From VBAS01 sp964508655 (GTDB lineage Bacteria; Bacteroidota; Bacteroidia; Chitinophagales; Chitinophagaceae): DNA of 64,000 nt. The notes under the pieces were generated by a model. The model was not told where the DNA came from, did no database searches, and worked only from the letters and a program-made list of their open reading frames with translations. Positions 1-7,146 of this stretch are shown here, in pieces. Numbering within the stretch: the stretch's first letter is position 1; each line of letters begins with the position of its first letter. The stretch lies in contig CAZDUO010000008.1 of assembly GCA_964508655.1 (NCBI GenBank), forward strand, positions 6,014 through 70,013, given 5' to 3'. The position numbers and the translations under genes are program-made.

Positions 1-252
1 CAGCACCTGTATATTCTGGTAAGCCATCATCTGGAAAAGAAACTCATTGCCTGCCCGGCGAACCGGGTCGCCTGTGCACATTTCTTCTTTACCCAGGATG
101 GCATAGCTGATGCCCACCTTGTTGAGAATTGTTACAAATGCTTTGGTGATTTTTTGTGCCCGCTGATCGAAACTGCCTGCACATCCCACCCAGAACAGCA
201 CATCGGGTTGTTTCCCTTCCGCAAAAAGTTCAGCCAGTATCGGAACCTTCAT
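1..252 (-). CDS. CCG-domain (Fe-S)-binding oxidoreductase subunit, N-terminal part (runs off left edge)
   Basis: The first 84 codons of a leftward gene, starting at the ATG at 252-250 and open to the window edge. The segment WVGCAGSFDQRAQKIT followed by AILGKEEMCTGDPVRRAGN is the amino end typical of cysteine-rich CCG proteins (LutA/GlpC/HdrB-like), which carry Fe-S clusters and pass electrons with a 4Fe-4S membrane or soluble partner. Only the leading cysteines are visible; the CCG motifs lie outside the window. It follows the membrane protein at 256-783 by 3 bp, so the two are probably co-transcribed. Its usual 4Fe-4S partner is about 7 kb away at 7147-8460 on the same strand. The family assignment is firm; the substrate is unknown. 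Confidence 0.8.
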   Translation of the reverse strand, partial: MKVPILAELFAEGKQPDVLFWVGCAGSFDQRAQKITKAFVTILNKVGISYAILGKEEMCTGDPVRRAGNEFLFQMMAYQNIQVL

Positions 253-255
253 AGC

Positions 256-783
256 TTAATTAATAATGAAAATTTTAAATGCCCCATCGGAAATAAAAAT
301 TCCATAAATCATCAACCCTACTACAATAATTCCAATGGCCAGTATGGATAATCCCATTGCTGTTTTTGCCTTCCGGTCATATTCGTTTTGTTTAATTGAT
401 TTTGCCGCAAGCAGGATGCTGATGACCGCCAGCACCAGCGACAGGGGTATAAGAACTACGGTGGCCAGGCTCAGCAGGCTGAGTATAAAAGCTATTTTAG
501 AACGTTTTGGAGTATCTGTTTTACCAGCATTGCGGATTTGCTTTTTAAGCTTTACCTGGTATATTTTAAATGCCAGTTTTTCTTTCAGGGTAAACCGGCA
601 GCCGGCAAGTTTTTCCAGGTCCTTTAATTTCATGGCTGCCAGTTCCGGTATTGAAACGGGAAAATGACCTGTAATTTTTAAAACCGGAGTTTTCATGGCA
701 GGGCCCGGAATGCTCATTAAGATCGGGCGGCCACTTCCATTCACAAAAACAAAAAGTGAAATCAGCAGGATAAATATTCTCAT
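256..783 (-). CDS. Small membrane protein, DUF4190-like
   Basis: A 175-residue protein. A hydrophobic N-terminal segment (residues 1-20) looks like a signal peptide. The middle, about 55-95, is lysine-rich and soluble. Two strongly hydrophobic stretches follow, about 97-127 (IAFILSLLSLATVVLIPLSL) and 140-165. Two such helices after a basic linker resemble the DUF4190-type arrangement common in Bacteroidota, with no known enzyme activity. It lies 3 bp upstream of the CCG oxidoreductase gene and probably shares its transcript. Function is unknown; membrane location is inferred from hydrophobicity only. Confidence 0.6.
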   Translation of the reverse strand: MRIFILLISLFVFVNGSGRPILMSIPGPAMKTPVLKITGHFPVSIPELAAMKLKDLEKLAGCRFTLKEKLAFKIYQVKLKKQIRNAGKTDTPKRSKIAFILSLLSLATVVLIPLSLVLAVISILLAAKSIKQNEYDRKAKTAMGLSILAIGIIVVGLMIYGIFISDGAFKIFIIN

Positions 784-1007
784 AAGTTGTGATTGACTCC
801 GGCTAAAATAGCTTTATTAAGAATTATGACAAAAAGAAATGAATGCTATTTATTCCCCTTCAAAAATACCTGAAAGTGCCAATTAAAAATCAGCACTATG
901 GCAACAGCCAAAATGAACAAACAGATTTTCTCATTGGCGGTTAAATTGTACTATAAAAATAAATTGAATTTAGCAGGCCGGAAAATGCATTACTGAAGAT
1001 CAAGCTC

Positions 1008-1015
1008 TATTTTTG
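1008..1015 (+). promoter_or_regulatory. Bacteroidota-type -7 element TATTTTTG
   Basis: Matches TAnnTTTG and ends 10 bp before the ATG of the ATP-grasp gene, which implies a very short leader. No clear TTTG -33 element was found at the usual distance. Confidence 0.35.
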
Positions 1016-1025
1016 CCGCCGTTAC

Positions 1026-2069
1026 ATGAGTATCCGCAATTTTTTTCACCGCTTATTCAACTGGGAGCTGTGGCCCTTTTATGTGCTTTATTTTCCCATC
1101 GGGTTTGCCTGGTTCTGGTATTGCCTGCGGGCCAGGTCGTTCTGGTTTTTCAGCTCATCCAATCCTACCATCACTTTTGGCGGCTTTGAAGGAGAAAGTA
1201 AAAAGGAAATGTATGAGCAGCTGCCACCTTCATCCTATCCGCAAACAATTTATATACTTCATGACCTGCCGTTTGATGAAGTGCTTTGCCTGATAAAAGA
1301 GCATGGTTTTACCTATCCCTTTATTGTAAAACCCGATGTGGGTATGAAGGGAATTCTTTTCCGCAAAATTGAAAACGAAGAACAGCTCAGGAAATACCAC
1401 GAACGGATGCCGGTGGAATACATTGTGCAGGCGCTGGTGGAAATGCCTGTGGAGCTCAGCGTTTTTTATTACCGTCATCCCAGGCAGCAAAAAGGAACCA
1501 TCAGCGGTTTTATTCAGAAAGAACTGCTGGAAGTGTATGGCGATGGAACATCAACCCTATGGGAACTGATATTGCAGCATCCCCGTGCCCGGCTACGGCT
1601 GGAAGAAATGAGGCACCGGCACGAACACCGGCTTGACAGGGTATTGCCACGGGGCCAGCATTTTTATCTTTCGTATGCGGGCAATCACAACCGCGGCGCC
1701 CGGTTCATCAATCTTTATCACCTGGTGGATGAAAAACTGCTGCAGGTTTTTGATGACCTGAGCCATTATACCGATAAGTTTTATTACGGCCGCTATGATA
1801 TCAAATGCAATTCGCTTGACGACCTGCGGGAGGGAAAGAATTTCCTGATACTTGAATTCAACGGCTGCGGCGCCGAACCCAATCATATTTACGATGCCGG
1901 CATCAGCATCTGGCAGGCTTACCGCGAAATTCTGAAACACTGGAAAGCGCTGTATGAAATAAGCAAACACAATCATGAAAACGGCACGCCTTACTGGTCG
2001 TTCAAAAAAGGCAGGGATTTTCTGAAACAATCAAGAAAGCATTTCCGGTTGCTGGAACAATATGACTGA
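1026..2069 (+). CDS. ATP-grasp domain protein (D-Ala-D-Ala ligase-like fold)
   Basis: A 347-residue protein. The N-terminus has one hydrophobic stretch (about 12-35, WPFYVLYFPIGFAWFWYCL), so it may be membrane-attached. From about 90 the ATP-grasp pattern appears: YPFIVKPDVGMKG for the nucleotide lysine, EYIVQALVEMPVE for the hinge, and near the C-terminus FLILEFNGCGAEPNHIYD, where the metal-binding E and N residues are expected. Such proteins join a carboxylate to an amine or thiol at the expense of ATP. No peptidoglycan genes lie nearby, so a true Ddl role is unlikely and the substrate cannot be named. It appears monocistronic. Confidence 0.75.
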   Translation: MSIRNFFHRLFNWELWPFYVLYFPIGFAWFWYCLRARSFWFFSSSNPTITFGGFEGESKKEMYEQLPPSSYPQTIYILHDLPFDEVLCLIKEHGFTYPFIVKPDVGMKGILFRKIENEEQLRKYHERMPVEYIVQALVEMPVELSVFYYRHPRQQKGTISGFIQKELLEVYGDGTSTLWELILQHPRARLRLEEMRHRHEHRLDRVLPRGQHFYLSYAGNHNRGARFINLYHLVDEKLLQVFDDLSHYTDKFYYGRYDIKCNSLDDLREGKNFLILEFNGCGAEPNHIYDAGISIWQAYREILKHWKALYEISKHNHENGTPYWSFKKGRDFLKQSRKHFRLLEQYD

Positions 2070-2184
2070 CCCTGTGCGAACAATGAACATGACGTTATTG
2101 TTAAACCAAAAAATTATTAGGGCTTTAAGCAACGGTTTCAGCGCCAATTTCGTTTTACATCATTATTATGGAAATAAAAACCGT

Positions 2185-2721
2185 ATGATTAAAAAACTCT
2201 TTTTAACCCTTGCAGTTCTTTCTTCATTATGTGCAGCCGGCCAAAGCTATACCCCAATAGATGCGGGTTCGAAAGTGCGGTTTGTGATAAGGAACTTTGG
2301 CATCAATACGGGCGGCACATTTGAGGGCCTCAGCGGCGCCATCACTTTTGATCCCAACAACCTGGCCACTGCCAGCTTTGAAGTAAGCGTGGAAGCAAAA
2401 ACAGTGGATACCGATATCGAAGCGAGAGACAACCACCTGCGCAAAGCCGAATATTTTGATGTGCAGAATTACCCCCGCCTGGTTTTTAAATCAACCAAAG
2501 TAACCAAAACTAATAAGCCCGAATATCTCTACATGTTTGGCACCCTTACCATCAAAGGTGTAACCAAAGAAGTTAAATTTCCATTTACCTGTACAGCCAA
2601 AGACGATGGCTGGCTTTTCGAAGGAGAGTTTGAACTGAACCGGAGAGATTTTGGAGTAGGAGGCAGAAGTTTTTCCCTTTCCGATGATCTTCGGGTGGAG
2701 CTTTCCGTTTTTGCCAAATAG
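2185..2721 (+). CDS. YceI-family periplasmic lipid/polyisoprenoid-binding protein
   Basis: A 178-residue protein starting at the ATG at 2185. This start gives a clean signal peptide (MIKKLFLTLAVLSSLCAAGQ) and is preferred over an in-frame ATG at 2062, which overlaps the ATP-grasp gene and adds 41 residues without family character. The YceI beta-barrel lipocalin-like fold is seen in VRFVIRNFGINTGGTFEGL, EARDNHLRKAEYFDV and LTIKGVTKEVKFPF. The family binds amphiphilic molecules such as polyisoprenoid quinones in the periplasm. The neighbours do not suggest a specific partner. Confidence 0.88.
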   Translation: MIKKLFLTLAVLSSLCAAGQSYTPIDAGSKVRFVIRNFGINTGGTFEGLSGAITFDPNNLATASFEVSVEAKTVDTDIEARDNHLRKAEYFDVQNYPRLVFKSTKVTKTNKPEYLYMFGTLTIKGVTKEVKFPFTCTAKDDGWLFEGEFELNRRDFGVGGRSFSLSDDLRVELSVFAK

Positions 2722-2772
2722 AATTAATCTTTTCCGGTCTTTCGATAGTCTTTCTTCTTACAGGGTAGTTCG

Positions 2773-2780
2773 TACATTTG
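2773..2780 (+). promoter_or_regulatory. Bacteroidota-type -7 element TACATTTG
   Basis: A perfect TAnnTTTG match ending 4 bp before the ATG of the LysE gene at 2785, with TTTC 18 bp upstream as a weak -33. The expected transcription start falls on or beside the start codon, so the message would be leaderless or nearly so. Confidence 0.45.
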
Positions 2781-2784
2781 ACCA

Positions 2785-3516
2785 ATGCACCCGTTGGTCA
2801 AAATTTTTTTTGTCGGCATGCTGGTGAGCTTCTTAGGTTCGCTGCCGCTGGGCACACTGAATGTGGCAGCCATGCAAATTTCCGTTACCGATGGCATCAG
2901 GCCGGCGCTGTATTTTTCATTTGGTTCATTGCTGGTGGAAATATTTTATGTGCGCCTTTCGCTGGTGGCGATGGACTGGATAAGGATGCAGGAACGTATT
3001 TTTAAAATACTGGAATGGGTGACCCTGCTGATAGTGGTGGCGCTGTCGGTTTCCAGTTTTTATGCAGCACTGACTCCCTCGGTAAAAGAAAACATAATCC
3101 TGAGCAGTACACTGCACCGGTTCTGGCTGGGTATCATTATGAGTGCCGTGAATCCCGTGCAGATTCCCTTCTGGTTTGGATGGAGCACGGTTTTGTTTAC
3201 AAAAAAAATTCTGCTGCCGAGAAACAATCAATACAACTCTTACATCGTGGGTATCGGGCTGGGTACCCTCGTGGGTAATTGTGTTTTTATTTTCGGTGGG
3301 CAGTTTGTTGCCGATAAGCTGAACAACAATAATAATATCATCAACTGGATTATCGGCGGCATATTTGCTATTACGGCCATTATCCAGTTGTGGAAAATTT
3401 TAACCAAAAAAGATGTGGCGCATAAAATAGAGCACCCCGAAGAAATGACCCATGGCATGGAAGAAAAAATTGAGAAGCTGGTGGAAGAAGCCGAAAAAAC
3501 ATTAACCAAACACTAA
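2785..3516 (+). CDS. LysE-family exporter
   Basis: A 243-residue multi-pass inner membrane protein. The first helix carries the LysE-type signature GSLPLGTLNVAAMQISVTDG. Further hydrophobic stretches lie near 37-58, 72-95, 113-135, 150-175 and 185-203. The NPVQIPFWFGWS segment near 123 fits the second conserved half. A charged tail, about 210-243, is predicted helical and cytoplasmic. The family exports amino acids or other small metabolites; the substrate here is unknown. DinB follows after 10 bp, so the two probably form an operon. Confidence 0.85.
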   Translation: MHPLVKIFFVGMLVSFLGSLPLGTLNVAAMQISVTDGIRPALYFSFGSLLVEIFYVRLSLVAMDWIRMQERIFKILEWVTLLIVVALSVSSFYAALTPSVKENIILSSTLHRFWLGIIMSAVNPVQIPFWFGWSTVLFTKKILLPRNNQYNSYIVGIGLGTLVGNCVFIFGGQFVADKLNNNNNIINWIIGGIFAITAIIQLWKILTKKDVAHKIEHPEEMTHGMEEKIEKLVEEAEKTLTKH

Positions 3517-3526
3517 ATAAATACGT

Positions 3527-4021
3527 ATGGCAATAAAAGATGCTTTCATCGCAGAATTAAAACATGAGTCGTCGCTGACCAGGAAAATGCTGGAACGTGT
3601 GCCGCTGGAAAAAAAGGAATGGAGGCCGCATGAAAAATCCATGAGTCTTGGCAGGCTGGCCACACATATTGCGCAGGTACCGCACTGGGTTTCGGATATT
3701 ATCCATATTCACGACTTTGATTTTGCCACCCGCTCATTCAAACCGGTTACGGCCGCTTCGCAGGATGAATTATTAAAAATTTTCCAGGAAACACTGGATA
3801 CAGCCATTAATGATTTAGCAACAATGAGTGATGATGATTTTAATACCAAATGGACAGTGAGGGTAGGTGAGAAGCTGATGTCCAATTTGCCAAAAAAAGT
3901 TGCAATCCGCGGCTGGGCGCTTAGCCATATGATTCATCACCGGGGCCAGCTGTCGGTTTACCTGCGCCTGCTTGATGTGCCGGTACCCGGCATGTACGGA
4001 CCCAGCGCCGATGAAAAATAA
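3527..4021 (+). CDS. DinB-family protein
   Basis: A 164-residue four-helix-bundle protein. The three metal-binding histidines expected for DinB/YfiT proteins are seen in LATHIAQVPHWVSDI near 42-56 and in WALSHMIHHRGQLSVYLRLL near 130-150. These proteins bind a divalent metal and often act as thiol-dependent transferases (bacillithiol- or mycothiol-type) or have unknown roles. It lies 10 bp after the LysE exporter and is followed by a hairpin terminator. A second DinB protein lies at 52342-52851. Confidence 0.85.
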   Translation: MAIKDAFIAELKHESSLTRKMLERVPLEKKEWRPHEKSMSLGRLATHIAQVPHWVSDIIHIHDFDFATRSFKPVTAASQDELLKIFQETLDTAINDLATMSDDDFNTKWTVRVGEKLMSNLPKKVAIRGWALSHMIHHRGQLSVYLRLLDVPVPGMYGPSADEK

Positions 4022-4062
4022 AAAAACGGCCCGGGTAAAAATTTCACCGCAGGCCGTTTCTT
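4022..4062. terminator. Bidirectional hairpin terminator
   Basis: Arms AAACGGCC (4024-4031) and GGCCGTTT (4052-4059) with an A-run before and T-rich sequence after. It lies between the convergent DinB and NTF2-like genes and can serve both. Confidence 0.7.
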
Positions 4063-4072
4063 CCTTCACACT

Positions 4073-4483
4073 TTACTTACGAAACGCCTTCGAAACGGAA
4101 AGCGTATCGTAGCAATCGCGAAAATGGACAATTTTTCCTTCATCATTGAATTCATCAAACATGGCAAAAATGGAGGAGATGGGTTTTTTGCTCTTGCGGA
4201 TGATGCCTTTGTAATGCCCAGTGGTTACCACCAGGTTGTTACCTGCTTCAAGAATATGCTCCGGCACCATTTCTTTAAACTCAACCAGGTTATTTAGTTT
4301 TTCAAAAAAGCCTTTTACATCATCCGGTCCGTGATAAATACCGGCAAACGGAATTTCCGGCTGGCCCATCACTTCCCAAATACAATCTTTGTGAAGCTGG
4401 GAAAGAATAAAAGAAATATCTCCCCGGTTAAATGCATCATACATCTGCTGTACTTTTTCGGCATGATGAACTAATACTTCCAT
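4073..4483 (-). CDS. SnoaL/NTF2-like protein
   Basis: A 136-residue cone-shaped alpha+beta barrel protein. The N-terminal helix VQQMYDAFNRGDISFILSQL, then CIWEVMGQPEIPFAGIYHGP and the late IVHFRDCYDTL are the usual landmarks of ketosteroid-isomerase/SnoaL relatives. Members are small-molecule isomerases, cyclases or binding proteins, and the substrate cannot be read from sequence. It stands alone, convergent with DinB and separated from it by a shared terminator. Confidence 0.8.
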   Translation of the reverse strand: MEVLVHHAEKVQQMYDAFNRGDISFILSQLHKDCIWEVMGQPEIPFAGIYHGPDDVKGFFEKLNNLVEFKEMVPEHILEAGNNLVVTTGHYKGIIRKSKKPISSIFAMFDEFNDEGKIVHFRDCYDTLSVSKAFRK

Positions 4484-4536
4484 AAAAAAAATTTTAAGAT
4501 GATCAAATAATTTTTCCGACGGTTTTCAAAGGCCGG

Positions 4537-4653
4537 ATGAAGAAAATTACCTTACGGAAAGCGCTGAAAAATCAATTAACCGTTGCTGCAACAATCTGCC
4601 CGAGGTGCGGAAACAGGGTGATTAAAAAATGGGTGGAGATTTTTCCGGGATAA
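4537..4653 (+). CDS. Possible 38-residue microprotein with a CPRCG knuckle
   Basis: An ATG-initiated reading frame in the otherwise empty 271-bp spacer between the divergent NTF2-like and permease genes. It is basic, begins MKKITLRKALKNQL and contains CPRCGNRVIKKW, a single CxxC zinc-knuckle-like pair. There is no clear promoter or ribosome binding site. It could be chance or the remnant of a larger zinc-ribbon protein. Reported because it is the only coding-like content of this spacer. Confidence 0.2.
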   Translation: MKKITLRKALKNQLTVAATICPRCGNRVIKKWVEIFPG

Positions 4654-4754
4654 AGGTAGTGTGTTTTGTAAGGGAGAGCTTTTGCAGGAGCCAATAATTT
4701 TTATGCACACCGGTATGAACGGACTTCTGTATTTTGAGGTTAATTCATGCATTT

Positions 4755-6173
4755 ATGAATGATACAAAGCAACTTCACCGTACGCTGGGTCTTCAACTGG
4801 TGATTGTTTTTGTCGTTGCCAATATTCTCGGCTCCGGTGTGTATAAAAAAGTGGCACCGATGGCAGCCGAGCTTCATTCGCCGGGCTGGGTGCTTATTGC
4901 CTGGGTTGTTGGCGGCATTATCAGTTTGTTTGGTGCGCTGAGCTATGCCGAAGTGGCCGGGCTGCTGGCCGATACCGGCGGCGATTATGTGTATTATAAA
5001 AAAATATATAACCGGTTTTTTGCTTTCCAGTTTGGCTGGTCCACGTTTGCCATCATTCAAACTGCCGCCATTTCATCGCTGGCCTATGTTTTTGCCGAAT
5101 CATTAAACAGCATTGTGCATTTACCGCCACTGTTGCAAAAATGGTCGGCTGTCAATTTGGAAGAGATTTTCTATCCCTTTAAAAATTTTAATGTAAAACT
5201 TACAGCCATATTGCTCATCATTTTACTTACATGGATTAACAGCAAAGGATTAAAAACCGGCGCCTGGCTGGGCACAGCCATCCTGCTGCTTGTATTTACC
5301 GGGCTTTTCACCATCATTATTTTCGGGCTCACCAGCAATGAAGCAAACCTCAACATGGCCTTTACATTAAAAACAACTAACCAGGAAACGGTTACTTTCA
5401 GCGCCATATTTACTTCTATGCTGGCGGCATTTTGGGCCTACCAGGGCTGGGCCTCGGTGGGTTTCATCGGCGGCGAAGCAAAAAATGCCAATAAAAATAT
5501 TCCGAGAGGAATAGCCATCGGTGTTTTTATAGTAATTGCCATTTATCTTTTGGTTAATACGGCATACCTGTCATTACTGCCTGTAGACACACTGGAGCAG
5601 ATACATAAATCTGAAACCCCGCGGATAGCGGCAGTGGAAGCGGTGAAAGTTTTCTGGGGCAGGAACGGTGAAATATTTATTGCTATTTTAATCCTGGTAA
5701 CTACACTGGGCTGCAATCATGCCACCATCATCACCAGCTGCCGCATATATTATGCCATGGCAAAGGAGGGTTTGTTTTATAAAAAAGTGAGTGAGCTAAA
5801 CAAACATGCCGTGCCGCACCATTCACTTTTGTTTCAATGTGTGTGGGCCTGTATCCTGGTCATGTCTGGCACATTCGATCAACTGACGGATATGATCATC
5901 TTTGCCGTCTTTGTATTTTATGGGGCCACAGCGCTTGGAGTTTTTATATTAAGAAAAAAAATGCCCGATACGCCGAGACCATACAAAGTGTGGGGCTACC
6001 CTGTTGTGCCGGCCATTGTGATATTATTTTCAGCCGGATTATTCATCAATACAATTGTCACCCGGCCAAGAGAAGCCGGCATCGGCCTGATACTGATGCT
6101 GACCGGTGTGCCGATGTGGTACTGGTTTAACAGTAAAAATTCAAAAGTCAATAGTCAAAAAAGTATATCATGA
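4755..6173 (+). CDS. APC-superfamily amino-acid permease
   Basis: A 472-residue protein with about 12 hydrophobic segments. The start is taken as the ATG at 4755 (MNDTKQLHRTLGLQ); an in-frame TTG at 4734 adds seven residues with no family character. The first helix carries VVANILGSGVYKKVAP, the unwound-helix substrate site of APC transporters, and the second has WVVGGIISLFGALSYAEVAG. It probably imports or exchanges amino acids by cation symport. The last residues (NSKNSKVNSQKSIS) are encoded by a 7-bp tandem array (6136-6170), so the natural C-terminus may have been replaced. Monocistronic. Confidence 0.88.
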   Translation: MNDTKQLHRTLGLQLVIVFVVANILGSGVYKKVAPMAAELHSPGWVLIAWVVGGIISLFGALSYAEVAGLLADTGGDYVYYKKIYNRFFAFQFGWSTFAIIQTAAISSLAYVFAESLNSIVHLPPLLQKWSAVNLEEIFYPFKNFNVKLTAILLIILLTWINSKGLKTGAWLGTAILLLVFTGLFTIIIFGLTSNEANLNMAFTLKTTNQETVTFSAIFTSMLAAFWAYQGWASVGFIGGEAKNANKNIPRGIAIGVFIVIAIYLLVNTAYLSLLPVDTLEQIHKSETPRIAAVEAVKVFWGRNGEIFIAILILVTTLGCNHATIITSCRIYYAMAKEGLFYKKVSELNKHAVPHHSLLFQCVWACILVMSGTFDQLTDMIIFAVFVFYGATALGVFILRKKMPDTPRPYKVWGYPVVPAIVILFSAGLFINTIVTRPREAGIGLILMLTGVPMWYWFNSKNSKVNSQKSIS

Positions 6174-6225
6174 AGGGATAATCCCGGTGCGTTTTGAATT
6201 TTTACTTTTTATTTTTTAATTTAAA
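6136..6225. repeat. Inverted pair of heptamer arrays across two gene ends
   Basis: Left words: aaaattc aaaagtc aatagtc aaaaaag tatatca (6136-6170). Right words: gttttga attttta cttttta tttttta atttaaa (6191-6225). The right arm is roughly the reverse complement of the left. The left arm codes the last residues of the permease. The right arm supplies the stop codon of the outer membrane protein at 6221-6223. Confidence 0.65.
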
Positions 6226-6915
6226 ATCTGTAGCCCGTCGCCAGGGCTGGTATGAACCTTCCGCCTTCATCATCCATTCTGGAATTGTATTCTTTGGTAA
6301 GCTTGAGTGTGTAGCCGCCGGCTACCGATGGCGTAGTGAATAAATGTTTGCCAAAAACAAAATGATACCCCGCTTCGGCCATGGGTGTAAAGAAAAGACT
6401 GTTGAGGCTGGTTTTGCCTTCAAAGTTTTCGAAGGAAAATAAAACACGCAGCCCGATAAAGGGATTACTGCCCTTTGTACTGCTGCCAAAACTGTTTCTG
6501 AAACCAGCAAATAATCCGAAACCATTAAATCCGCCATACGCATCGGAAGGAGAAAATTGATAAGTAAGTCCAAGACTGAAACTGGTTTTATTACTGAAGT
6601 TTTCATACCGGCCGGTTATGATATTGCTTTTATATCCTTTGCCCATCGGTCGCATATATTCTCCGCCCAGTTCCCACGTGTTTTGTGCTGTGCAAGGAAA
6701 GGTTAAGGTTAAGGTTAAGGTTAAGGTTAAGAATAGATTTTTCAGAAGGGCTTNNNNNNNNNNNNNNNNNNNNNNNNNNNNNNNNNNNNNNNNNNNNNNN
6801 NNNNNNNNNNNNNNNNNNNNNNNNNNNNNNNNNNNNNNNNNNNNNNNNNNNNNAAGGTTAAGGTTAAGGTTAAGGTTAAGGTTAAGAATAGATTTTTCAG
6901 AAGGGCTTTTTTCAT
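6221..6915 (-). CDS. Outer membrane beta-barrel protein, interrupted by a scaffold gap
   Basis: Read from the ATG at 6915-6913. The frame is broken only by the inserted 100 Ns plus one extra copy of a 55-bp flank. Removing 6699-6853 (one flank and the Ns) gives a 540-nt frame: 179 residues starting MKKALLKNLFLTLTLT, a signal peptide ending near FPCTAQ, and a mature part with alternating beta strands. The C-terminus IPALATGYRF ends in aromatic F, as expected for BAM-dependent outer membrane proteins. The hydrophobic core of the signal peptide is coded by TTAACC repeats as (Leu-Thr)n. A paralogous C-terminal remnant lies just upstream at 6980-7096. Function unknown. Confidence 0.75.
6699..6753. 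repeat. 55-bp flank, copy 1, with five AAGGTT units
   Basis: Identical base for base to 6854-6908. Both begin with five AAGGTT hexamers and end at AAGGGCTT, and each abuts the run of Ns. Confidence 0.95.
6754..6853. other. Assembly gap of exactly 100 Ns
   Basis: A fixed-length scaffold gap. Its two flanks are the same 55 bp, so the true gap length is probably zero or negative (an overlap). Confidence 0.98.
6854..6908. repeat. 55-bp flank, copy 2, with five AAGGTT units
   Basis: Exact duplicate of 6699-6753. It continues to the right into the ATG of the outer membrane protein gene. Confidence 0.95.
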
Positions 6916-6979
6916 GAGAGTAAAACGTATGCCCCGGCCGGATTATTTTCCGGCTCAACCAGGAAGAATATGCTTCAAT

Positions 6980-7096
6980 TCAAAACCTGTAGCCCACTGC
7001 AAAGCGTGGGATAAAAAGTGGCCCCTCATGATCATCTTTAGACTCTTTATCATCACCCAGCGGCAGGTCGTAGCCAAATGCTGAAATGCTTAAACA
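6980..7096 (-). pseudogene. C-terminal remnant of a paralogous outer membrane protein
   Basis: On the minus strand about 33 codons ending at the TGA at 6982-6980 read FGYDLPLG, DDHEGPLFIP and FAVGYRF. They line up with the end of the neighbouring protein (GYTLKL, DDEGGRFIP, LATGYRF). Upstream the frame soon meets a TAA and no start or signal peptide is present. This looks like what is left of a tandem duplicate after deletion of its 5' part. It is too short for a functional barrel. Confidence 0.55.
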
Positions 7097-7146
7097 GAAG
7101 AAATTAGTGAAATTTTTTTACGAAGAACTCAGTTAATAATCATTGG

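Noticed and set aside
2062..2184. 41-residue N-terminal extension of the YceI protein
   Set aside because: Overlaps the upstream gene and destroys the position of the signal peptide that begins at 2185.
6699..6908. AAGGTT/TTAACC repeats as a telomere-like or CRISPR element
   Set aside because: Five short units within a coding signal peptide and an assembly overlap; no spacers and no chromosome end.
6221..6958. A 245-residue frame running through the Ns from an ATG at 6958
   Set aside because: The N-terminal part (LNLNLNL) is the hexamer repeat read in a wrong frame; the natural start at 6915 is restored when the duplicated flank and Ns are collapsed.
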